Shown: positions 55,334-64,000 of the stretch, one piece after another
Numbering within the stretch: position 1 is the stretch's first letter
Layout: every line of letters begins with the position of its first letter
Source: Pyropia haitanensis
Taxonomy: Eukaryota > Rhodophyta > Bangiophyceae > Bangiales > Bangiaceae
Assembly: GCA_008729055.1 (NCBI GenBank)
Contig: SDUX01000004.1
Location: 6,030,559 to 6,094,558, forward strand
Direction of reading: 5' to 3'
DNA length: 64,000 nt
The notes under the pieces: generated by a model
What the model was told of the DNA's origin: nothing
Database searches by the model: none
Seen by the model: only the letters and a program-made list of their open reading frames with translations
Position numbers and translations under genes: made by a program

Positions 55334-56548
55334 CTACTGCTCCGCGACGCGGCCGTAAAAGACGCCCTTGACGAGCACCTTCTTGGGCGCCTTGGCGCCC
55401 ATGTCCGTGTCGCTCAGCTGCTCGGCGACAAAGACGCCGCCCAGCTCCCCCGTCGACGCGTCCAGCTTGTTCACCGCCATCTCAATCTCCCCGTCGGTCA
55501 CCTCAAACACCTTGTTGGTCTCCTTGAACAGCTTGGTCTGGCCCTCCCGGCCGTCGGCCTCCATCGCCGGCAGGCCGACGGCCATGTCGTAGCCAGTGAC
55601 CATCCCGCGGCCCTTCTGTGAGGGTTTAGGGCGGAAAGGGGGGAGGCACAGCAGGCCAAACAGGATCAACGCGCGCGTCCGTCAGTGGGACCGTCAAGCA
55701 CCGGCAGGATGCGCCGCCTCGCCACGCGAAACAGTTTCCCCGCAGGTCATGTCAGACGCGGATGCTCGACCCTGCAACATGTCTCGCACCTCCCCCTCTC
55801 TCACCTCTCCCATATCCCTCTCCCAACGTACAGGATCCAGGAAGCCGCCGGTCCGGTAGCTGGGCACCCGGTAGGAGCCCCCAAACTCCGTTGCGGTAGA
55901 GATGGATCCCCCCCCTGCGGCCGTGGCCACCAGCTGCTTGATGGTGAACAGGAATGGGAGGCGCTCCCCCCCTGGCAGCTGCACCGTCGTCGCCGCATAG
56001 TCAATCCCCTCCTTCTCCTCAAACACCAGCTTGTCCCCCTCTGAGCGGAGCGTGCCCTCAATACCCGACAGCGTGTACGTGGCGCGGGTCATCAGCTTGG
56101 TGTCCACAAACGCCTTGCGGGACTCGCCCTTCTTGCCCACCTCCTCCTCCACCTGGAAGGTCTTGGGCTCCAGGCACAGGTCCACCAACTTGTACGACTT
56201 GTTCGACGAGAGGGGGATGCTGCCCTTGGAGACGTCCACCTCAGGGCACCGGTTGGCCAGGCCCGTCCCCTTTACCTGCTCGTACGTGAGGGAGCGGATG
56301 TCCGCCGACGTCAGCGCCGCGGCGGGTGGGGGCGGGCCCGTCAGGGCGGACGCCGCAAAGACGGCTGCGGCCGCCACGGCGGCCACGCGAGCCGCCGCGT
56401 CGGGAACGCCGCCGGCGGCCATGCGTGGAGGTGCCACCGGGAGGGCGGCGGGGGAGCGGCAGGTGGCACCCACGCCCGGCTTTGCAGACGGGGTAAACAG
56501 GCTCGTACCTGCAGCAGCAGCGGTGGCAAAGCCCAGGGCGGGAGCCAT
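55334..56548 (-). CDS. psbO: PsbO, oxygen-evolving enhancer protein 1 (two exons)
   Basis: Manganese-stabilising protein of photosystem II in the thylakoid lumen. Exons 56548-55832 and 55615-55334 join in phase 0 to give 332 residues, the usual precursor length. The leader is two-part: a plastid transit peptide (1-50) and a hydrophobic lumen signal ending PPPPAAA before LTSADIRSLTYEQVKGTG, so the mature protein starts near residue 79. Visible family marks are Cys101 and Cys125 (NRCPE and DLCLEP; the conserved disulfide), GGSYRVPSYRTGGFLDP at the end of exon 1, KGRGMVTGYD at the start of exon 2, and GELGGVFVAEQLSDTDMGAK near the end. The 216-nt intron begins GTACGTT and ends CTCACAG. A C-terminal frame read past the donor (WERDMGEV...) is intron sequence. 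Confidence 0.97.
55616..55831 (-). other. psbO intron
   Basis: 216 nt, donor GTACGTTGGG, acceptor CCCTCACAG. It lies between GGFLDP and KGRGMVTGYD, which are contiguous in PsbO proteins. Confidence 0.95.
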
Positions 56549-58577
56549 GGCGAAAGGGGTGTGGGGGCGGAAAGCGGCGGCCTACGAAGGAACGCCTTCC
56601 GAGCGCGAAGGAAGCTGTGCGGCAAGCAGAGTCGCGACGGGGGAAGGGGTGACGAGGGCGCTGGACGTCGCTGGAGTCGACGCGCCGCAGAGCCGCCCTC
56701 AGCCACACCCGCGCTTAAGACCGCCAATACACGCGCACGGGGTGTGTGTCGAAAAACGGCTGCCGTGCACGCGTGCTTTGACCACGTCCGTACCAGCGTT
56801 GGCCCACGAGCGAGGTGCGTACAGCAAATATCTCAACGGCACCTTTTATTTTCCCCGCCCCCCCCTCACACCCTCAGCCCATCCTCCACACGCTCAACCT
56901 CAACCCCCCCTGAACTCTCCCCCTTACCCACCCCAGGCCGTGCTCCAGTGTCAGAGCGCAGGGGGGGCGGGGGGGGGGGGGGCCGCCCCCAACGCACCCA
57001 CGACGCACCCGCGACGCACCCCCCCCGAGGGGGGCGCGACCTGGAGATCGCACACGCTTGTCCGACTCGCGCCCTGGCGGGCCCCGAGGTGCGCGCGCGC
57101 GGCGAGGCGGGGTGGGCACCCGTCCGACCGAAACGGCCCCGCCTCCCACATCCCCCCCCCTCTTGGTGTCCCGTCCGTAGCGCGCGGCTGTGCCCGTGGG
57201 GGGGCGGCGGCCGCGGCGGCCGCGGCAGCCGAGTGGCCAGACCGGCAGCATGCGCGGCGCCCGCGCCCGGTGCCGCGCCGCCGCCGTGCCAGCCAGCGGC
57301 GGCGCCTGTCGGGGGAGCCGTCGCGGGGCGTGACGGCGTGACCGCCGTGGGGGACTGCGCCGGACGTGAGACACCCCGCCAAAGGCTGGATCCAACGACA
57401 CATGGCAGACTTGTTGCCATGCGCCAAGCAATCCATACTTCTCAATATAATTATATGTTTTCGTATTGTTTGAACTGAATTAATCATCCAATTACATTTA
57501 GTGCTAACTTCCGGGCGGTTGACGACACCGCGCGCGCTTCGCAACAGCCACGCCCTATTCGCCTCCATCCGTCTTCCGCCTGCACCCCATCGGTGCCACC
57601 GCCTCCAAACACGCTCGTCGGAGGTGCGGCCATGCTGGTCGCCACACCACCGGGACCGCGCGCGGTTCCGTCGCCGGCCGCCGCCGGTCGCCGACCGTCG
57701 CCGGCCTGGGTTGCCCTCGCCGCCCATCAGAGGGTCAGGGAATCCCGTCTTTCCTCCGCACCGGAGGGATGGGGGGGGGGGAAGGGGAAGGGGGGAACGC
57801 AACCCCGCAGCTTCGCCTGCAGTACGCGCATTGCTCTCTGACGAGCAGGGTCGGGGAGCTCTCCATCCCGGGTGGACGCCTCTGCTGGCGTAGACGGTAG
57901 GGAGGGGGCAGCAAACCGATTGCCGTGTGCTGGCTATGCCCTGAAGGCCAGCGAAAAATCCCCTGGCCATGGCTTGCGCGGGGTGAGCGCGGCGGGACGC
58001 CGCCAAGTCACACGCCCGGCCGCAGTAGTGCAGCGGCGGTGGTCGCCACTGGTCGGGAGCGCCTCTGCATGTGGGTGAGTGGCGGCTGAGGCCGGCTACG
58101 GCAGTTTCGGGGAATGTGGGAGACACTTCTGGGATGCACGGGTCGCAACAGTGTGCGGGAGATGTGATATGAGTTCACACGAGGACGGCAAGAGCACGAG
58201 AGGGCTGGGCGAATCTGGTGATGTGCCGCCGCGTGCACTGGCAGCAGCTCGGCGCGCCGTTCTCATGCAAGTTGGCGGAGCGTCATTGCATGCGCGCGAC
58301 GTGAGCCCAGCAGGTCACCGGGCGCTGACCACCGAGGCAGTTCTGGTGAGGACGTGAGGGGAGGAACTGACGTGATCATAGAACTGTACACACGGGTGTG
58401 GCTTGGATGCAAAACCGTTGCAGTCGCGACCGCCCCGCCGGTCGAAGCACTCGTCGGGCGGTCCACAACCTCCGCGCGGCTGCGCCCCCCGCCCCCTTCC
58501 CCTACTTGAGCAACAACACCCTCCCGCCGACCTCACGCCGCACCACCGACCGCGCGTCCTACCCCGTGGATCGCCGC
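56549..58577. other. Intergenic with AT-rich island
   Basis: Upstream region of psbO and 3' flank of the secreted repeat protein gene. A strongly AT-rich patch lies at about 57437-57505 (TATAATTATATG and similar). No gene with codon bias was found. Confidence 0.45.
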
Positions 58578-59216
58578 TCAGCAGACACTCTTCTCGGGCG
58601 CCGTCACCGTCGCGCCCATCTCGACCTGGCAGTTCATCGCGCTGATGGTTACGCTCTCCGACGACTTCACCGTGGACATCATCTTGAGCTGAACCTCCCG
58701 CGCCGCCACGATGCTGACGCTCCCCTTCTCGGCCGACACGGTGCCCATCTCCTCCACCTGCACCTGCCGGAGGGCGGACACCATCAGGTCCCCGTCGGTG
58801 GTGGCGATCGTTGCGCCCGTCTTGACCTGCAGCTCCTTGACGGACAGGTCCATCGAGCCCGCCGTCAGCGACGACTGCTCCTCCACCTGCAGCTCCGACT
58901 CGCGCGGCGAGTCAGACGTCGTGACGGAGAGCATCCCCGAGATCGTGACCTTGCCATACTTGCCTGTCTTGAGCTCCCCGCGCTCGCCCAGCTTGATGGT
59001 GCAGTTACCGTCAAAGGTGCCGTCAGAACCGGGGAATGTCTCGACCTGCGTCATGATGGGCGTGCCGTCGCAGTACGTGTCGAGGACCGCCTGAGCGGTC
59101 ATCTGCACCTCGGGGAGGTCGACGGAGGGGGGAAGGGGAATGTCGGCAGTGGCGGAGCCTGCGACCGACGCGACCGCGACGGTGGCGAGGGCCACGGCAG
59201 AGAAGAAGGTCTTCAT
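58578..59216 (-). CDS. Secreted protein with about 21-residue beta-type repeats
   Basis: 212 residues from the ATG at 59216 with a clear signal peptide (MKTFFSAVALATVAVASVAG, cleavage near SATA-D). Residues 85-206 consist of repeats of about 21-22 residues: ELQVEEQSSLTAGSMDLSVK, ELQVKTGATIATTDGDLMVS, QVQVEEMGTVSAEKGSVSIV, EVQLKMMSTVKSSESVTISA and CQVEMGATVTA. Alternating hydrophobic residues with short turns per repeat suggest a small right-handed parallel beta-helix. Four Cys (49, 72, 196, 212) could make two disulfides capping the ends, and the last residue is Cys. Probably extracellular or in the cell wall. I do not recognise a named family; carbohydrate binding or adhesion is a guess from the fold. 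Single exon with strong codon bias. Confidence 0.82.
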   Translation of the reverse strand: MKTFFSAVALATVAVASVAGSATADIPLPPSVDLPEVQMTAQAVLDTYCDGTPIMTQVETFPGSDGTFDGNCTIKLGERGELKTGKYGKVTISGMLSVTTSDSPRESELQVEEQSSLTAGSMDLSVKELQVKTGATIATTDGDLMVSALRQVQVEEMGTVSAEKGSVSIVAAREVQLKMMSTVKSSESVTISAMNCQVEMGATVTAPEKSVC

Positions 59217-61363
59217 GGTTCTGGCGTGAAGTCGGAGCGGCGAAGGGATAGCGGAGAGGTGCGGAAGGTGGGATGGGGGAGCGGGATGCGGCTGTGAGTG
59301 TGTGCGTGTGAAGAGCGTTGCCGTGTGAGGCGTGCTGGCTGCCGAGTCGTCGGCCACCCCTCTTGTAGTGCACCAGCGGAGCGGCGCGACCTCGCGCCCA
59401 CGAGGTCCCCCCCCGGCCAGAGCAGCCACCCAACGGCACCCCCCTCACACGCCCGTGGAGGAACCCCCCTGGTGAGGAGCGTTTTTTCGCGCCATGCCGC
59501 CCCACCGCCACCCCGGCGCTTGTTTCCCTGGCACTCGTCTGCACCTCGCCCCTCCTGCCGTGCGTAACACTGTGTGAGGAAGGCAGCGCCCGTCCAGCCT
59601 GCCAACTGCGCGCGACGTCGCGCACCCTACGTTGCAGCGTCAGCCCCGAGACGTCCCCCTCTTCCTACCCCTCCCCCGTGGTGCGTGTGGGCGCAGCGGT
59701 CTGCGCGGGCCCCGACCGGCGGTTCCGTAGGAATTTGGGCTGCCGCACTTCCCCATCCCCCCGCCTCCCGCCACCGCCGGTGGCTGTGGCTTCCCCATCT
59801 TTCTCTTCCGGGACCTCCCTACGGGATGCTGGTGGAGGGGCACTGGAAATGGAGTGGAGAGCATGGGCCTGCACGCCAGGGGGGGGGTCCACGGGGTGTC
59901 GAAGGGCCGTGGCGTTGGCCAGCGGCCATCGTCCGTCGCCGTTGCAGGGGCAAAGGGGGGGCAGAACCCCCTGGGCTGCGCCGATGACTCAAGCGCGCCA
60001 CTGTGCGGGGTTGGGCTTCCTACGGCGGTTTGAAAGCAGAAGGAAGAACTGATTGGACGCGGCACACCCCCGCGTGCGTCGAGGGGTGGTCGTGCTCCTT
60101 CTCTGTCCGCCCCCCCGTACGTATCGACATTGTGCGTCGATACTGCAGAGTGGGTATCCACACATGAGTGCAGGGGGGTTCAATGACGGGTCCCCCGTCG
60201 GCACCACCTTCGCGGAGGGATCCTATGGACTCCAGGCACAGGGGAGCCGCGAGAACAGCTGGCACAGGACGGGGGGATGTGTATTTTTGCATGCAGCCTG
60301 CCGAGCCGTCCCAGAGAGGCCCTCCGCGTCTCCACCGTGTGGGCAAATGCAGTCTGTTTCGGTTTACAGATTTTATTCGCCAGTTTCGTGCGGGATGCAC
60401 GCACCATTGTGTGGGAGGCGAGCCGATACGTACCGTGCCTCCTCTGCGCGTCGTCATTGACATTGCTGGACAGACCCCCAGGTCAGCGCCTCGGCGATGT
60501 CGTCTGACGGTCTCTCTGGCGAGAGCATCCGCATACGTATGGACCTACCATCCATTTCCTCGTCGCCGCGGTGCAACGGTTGTGCTGGCCTGCCAGGCAG
60601 GAGCCCGCCGCGCCCGTCGTTCGTCTGGCGTGGGAGCAAGGGAGGGGGAGGCGTCGCGGTCCTGCGCGGGGGCAGGGGGCGCGTGGCTGCGCTGCGAGGC
60701 ACGCCCGTGCGGTCACGCGCGGGTGTCAAGCGCCCGGCGATCCGCGGCGGGTAGCAGGACCAAATACAGACCGGCCCCGACAGTGTCCGCCGAGGCGACA
60801 GAGATTCCGCGAAAACGCCAGACGATGCCGGCGACGGCGCCCGTTGCCCCACCGGTGGCAAGCTGGCAGCTCTCCCCTGCGGAACGGTTGGCGGGCTGCG
60901 GCAACGGTGCGTGGCCTGGGGAGGGTGCTGGGATGTCCTCGCCACGGCCTGGCCGCTGATCCTGCGAGGGTGGCGGCCATCCACACGACTACGCATGTAA
61001 AGACTGTGCACGGTCTGTGGTGGCGATACGTCTGTGTGCTCGTTCCCGAGCTGTTGTTTATCTGCTTCGAAGACGCCCATACCATGGTGCAGGTGGCGCG
61101 GCTCGGCAGCAGCTGAATGGCAGCTGGCAGGGGTGTCGGCGATAGCGACAATTCACCTGCAACGTACGTAATGGCTGCTGCTCGCACGGGCCAAACGACT
61201 CGCAGGCCTCACCGCATCCCAGTCCAACAATAAAGACACGCACGGCTCTGTACTGTATCGTGTGCTACCAAGGTCCTTTGAGGGTTGCAGCAGGCAGAGC
61301 CCCGCCTACCAACCCCCACGCCCAAGCCTCCGTCCGCACGCCCCCCGCCACCACCCCCCGGGC
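59217..61363. other. Intergenic, no supportable gene
   Basis: A 2.1-kb interval of moderate GC. Frames on both strands (for example plus 60168-60959) lack third-position bias, leaders or domains. Confidence 0.45.
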
Positions 61364-63128
61364 TCACTCATCCAACCGCAGTGTCCGCATGGCGTCGACC
61401 AGCTGCCGCGCGTCGCCCGCCACGTCCACCCGCTCGCGCACCTCCCACGTCTTCCACGCCGCGGCGGGCTCCCCCGCCGCCGCGACCATCACCCGCGCCA
61501 TATCCGCCCGCGTCAGCCGCCCCACCGCCGTGTCCCCCTGCTCCATCAGCACCGCCCGCGTCGGCGGGGACTCCCCATCGACGAGCGCCGTCGCGCGAAC
61601 AATGGCGTAGCGGACGCCCGCCGCGCGGACGCCCTCCTCGCCCGCCGCCTTGGCGCCGAGGACGCCCCCCGGGTTGAGCCGCACAATCGGGATGGCCGCC
61701 GCGCCGGGGTTGGCCGCCACCTGGCCGGCCGTCCAGCCGGGCCGCGTCACCGCCGCGGCCGACCCGACGACCAGCACGGGCGGCGCCGCCCGGTACGCGG
61801 TGATGGAGCGGAGCGCGAGGGAGAACGGGCCCGGCGTGAAGGACGGCGACGGGAGGCCCCCCGCGGAGAGCTTGGAGCACAGCACCGCCACCGACGACAG
61901 GGCGGTCGTGTCGAGCGTGCGCCCGTACGTGGCGCCGCCATCACCGTGGAGCAGCCGCCCGCGGCGGACGGGGAGAAAGTCGGCCCACGGGAGCGTTACG
62001 CGGTGCCACCGGTCCGCGGCGGGCGCCGCCGCGCCACCCGCCGTCGTCGACGACGGCGCGTCGTCGGCGGCGGCGGTGGTGGAAAACTGGGCCTGGAACG
62101 TAATCTCGGGCGTGTCCCCATTCTTGAGGTTCACCTTGTAGTCGCGCCCGTCGCCGCGGACGGTCAGCGCGAGGCCGTCGTAGCCGTTGAGGTTGAGCGC
62201 GGGCTCCAGCCGCGCCCGCGCCTGCGCAAAGCCGCCCCGGTTGGCCACCCGCAGGGTGCCCGCAAAGAGCGCGCATGGCCCGTGGCCGCCGCCGCCGCCG
62301 CCGCCATCCCCGTCGTCTGCGCCGACCGCGCGGAGGGTGCTGCTGCTCGACCCCCCCATGATGACATCGTCCAGCGGTGCCCAGCGGGCCGCGTCGGCCG
62401 CCGCCCGCGACGGGTCGGCCCAGTCAAAGAGGGTCACCTCGGCGGGCCCCGCGTCGCCCCCACCCCCGTCCGGAGCGGCGCGGCCGGCGCGGACCGCCCC
62501 GCCCGCCGCGAGCGCGGCGGCCAGCGCCGGCAGGGCGGCGCCCTCCACCGCCGCCGGCGGGCTGCGGCGCCCCCCGCCCGCCGCCCACAGCACCACGTCG
62601 ACGCGGCGGTTGGGCGACAGGCCCGCGGCGGCGGCGAGCAGCTCCGCCGCGGGGGTGGTGGCCAGGTCCGCGTGGAGGTCCTCCACCGCCACCACCTGGC
62701 CTGTCGCCGCGCCAGCCGCCGCGCCGCCGCCGCCGCCGCCGCCGCCACCGCCCCCGCCGCCGCCGCCGCCGCCGCCGTCGCCGCCGCCGCCGGTGGCGGC
62801 CGCCGCGTCCGCCGCGCCGCCCTCCCGTGGCCGCCGGCTGTGGCGGATAATGTCCCAGCCGCCGGCGGCGCGGAGCTCGTCAACGACCGCCGCGCCGAGG
62901 CGGCCGGCGGCGCCCACGACCAGCGCGACGGGGCGGGCGCCGCTGATGCGGGACGGCGCGGCCGTGCCGCGCGTGACCGTGCCGGCCGCGTCCGCCGCGG
63001 CGTGCGGCGGCGGCGACGGCGACGGCGCTGGGGACGCCGCGGAGGGGGGTGCGGCGGCCGCGGGGGTGGCAGCCGACCCCGCCGCCGCGTCGGCCGCGGT
63101 CATCCGCGGCGGCCGCGCCGCGGCGGCG

Positions 63129-63174
<46 letters not shown>

Positions 63175-63283
63175 GGTGAGGGAGCCCGCCGCTCACGGCA
63201 CGGCCGCCAACAAGGGGGGACCGCCGCAACGGGGGGCAAAACGAAGACGCAAAGGCCGTAGCGTTGACGCCAGATGGCGGCAT
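61364..63283 (-). CDS. HCF173-like atypical SDR with inserted CIA30 domain
   Basis: 639 residues from the ATG at 63283; 55 further upstream codons look compositional. The first 60 residues (MPPSGVNATAFASSFCPPLRR, then poly-Ala) suit a plastid transit peptide. An NAD(P)-type motif GAAGRLG (124-130) opens an atypical SDR/NmrA fold. A CIA30 domain follows at about 280-496 (VTLFDWADP, APLDDVIMGGSS, NRGGFAQARA, DYKVNLKNGD, SFTPGPFSLALRSITAY). The SDR fold then resumes (VRYAIVRATALVDGE, RADMARVMVAAA, WEVRERVD). SDR split by CIA30 is the layout of plant HCF173, which activates translation and stabilises psbA mRNA for the D1 protein of photosystem II. A stand-alone CIA30 mitochondrial factor is less likely given the SDR halves. 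A long Gly run (about 164-187) is an insert. Activity as a dehydrogenase is doubtful. Confidence 0.85.
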
Positions 63284-63740
63284 GGTGGTGGGCAAACCAG
63301 GCGAGGGTGGGGGGGGCACGGGTGTCAACGACAGAGGGGCAGGGCGGGGAGGCAAGAGTGTCTTGGCCGCAGTCGCGGACCGAGGTCGCATCGCAGAAGG
63401 CCGACACGTGTGGCGGTCGAGGTCCTTCCAGCGCCACCCCTCGACCAATTCAAGCGTGATCCACCAAAAGGAAAAGTCATGACGGACCTATTTCGAGGCA
63501 TGAAAGGTAGACGGCAAGTACAACAGAACCGACTCCTCGCTCTTGGAAATTCCTTTACATATTTAGCAACTGTGGCTGTGTCGTGCACGACGCAACGGCT
63601 GTGTTGTCCTCGCCGCGACGCTCGCTGTCCGTCTTGTCGACGTCAGCGGCGGTGCCCTGCCACGGAGCCCTGGCCTGTGCAGTCTGGGCGAGAACCTCTT
63701 GAGGCGGGCGCACCTTGCCTCTGTTTCGTTTGCGGTCATC
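63284..63740. promoter_or_regulatory. Divergent promoter region of the HCF173-like and CCDC43-like genes
   Basis: 457 bp without a gene. An AT-richer stretch (63440-63580) contains TTTACATATTTAGCAA near 63553. No defined element can be assigned. Confidence 0.3.
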
Positions 63741-64000
63741 ATGGTCGCTGCGGAGCCCACGACCACCCTCGACCTGACCACCCCTCCTGCGCCCCGGCCG
63801 CCAGTGGTGACCCCCGCCGAGTGGGAGGCCCGCACGCGCGCGCTACTGAGCGCCCGTCTGGACCTCGACGCCGTGGATGTAGATGTGAGTGACTATGTAG
63901 TGTCCGCGCTAGCCGACGTCGCTGCCGCCGAGGACGACGCCGTCGCGGTGGTGGCCCCGTTCCTCCAGTACCTGGCCCGTCCGGGCGACACGCCCGCAAC
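63741..64000 (+). CDS. CCDC43-like protein, N-terminal fragment (cut by window edge)
   Basis: An open frame of 86 codons from an ATG at 63741 runs off the right edge without a stop, with strong third-position GC. After a Thr/Pro-rich start, the segment WEARTRALLSARLDL, VDVSDYVVSALADV, AVAVVAPFLQYL has the helix pattern of the PWI-like N-terminal domain of CCDC43-type proteins (a 'V-x-x-Y-V-x-x-I-L' helix followed by an acidic loop and 'L-x-x-F-L'). Function in that family is poorly known. The call rests on a short stretch and could be another small helical domain. Confidence 0.5.
   Translation, partial: MVAAEPTTTLDLTTPPAPRPPVVTPAEWEARTRALLSARLDLDAVDVDVSDYVVSALADVAAAEDDAVAVVAPFLQYLARPGDTPA

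Overview
The window looks like nuclear DNA of a GC-rich red alga, most likely a bangiophyte (Porphyra/Pyropia type). Grounds: a nucleus-encoded PsbO with a two-part plastid/thylakoid leader, an HCF173-like photosystem II factor, a eukaryotic nitrate reductase with cytochrome b5, very high GC with long (GGC)n/(CCG)n tracts and G/C homopolymers, mostly intronless genes, and a few short introns. The genus is an inference from composition and gene content.

Layout. 1-444: 5' part of a secreted Cys-rich protein (-), cut by the window edge. 445-6735: gene-poor, low-complexity DNA. 6736-9094: bZIP transcription factor (+), tail-to-tail with nitrate reductase (9378-12242, -). 12243-16414: mostly empty, with one possible terminal exon. 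16415-17548: UAA/SLC35B nucleotide-sugar transporter (-), divergent from a three-exon UBL5/Hub1 gene (18287-18988, +). 18989-24930: gene-poor, with a decayed coding remnant near 20750-21640. 24931-26331: Hint (hedgehog-type autoprocessing) protein (+). 27685-29695: ankyrin protein (-), divergent from ARP5-like actin-related protein (30789-34241, +). 34567-35551: fragment of an isocitrate lyase/PEP-mutase family enzyme (-). 35555-39766: large Ser/Gly-rich protein with a KA1-like C-terminus (-). 41668-42843: subtilisin (+). 43336-45951: MYND-finger protein (-). 46925-47276: possible Gly-rich small protein. 48866-49849: trypsin-fold pseudoprotease (+). 50626-51952: mitochondrial carrier (+). 52492-54390: Ala-rich repeat protein (-). 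55334-56548: psbO (-). 58578-59216: secreted repeat protein (-). 61364-63283: HCF173-like SDR/CIA30 protein (-). 63741-64000: N-terminus of a CCDC43-like protein (+), cut by the right edge.

There is no operon logic. Genes are single units separated by about 0.3-6 kb. Themes are nitrate assimilation, photosystem II (psbO and the HCF173-like gene lie 5 kb apart on one strand), chromatin/nuclear proteins, and several secreted or proteolytic proteins. Six genes read well only if the frame changes inside G/C homopolymers. Most of these changes fit one missing base, so homopolymer undercalling in the assembly is the simplest explanation. Four confidently placed introns all begin GTACGT.
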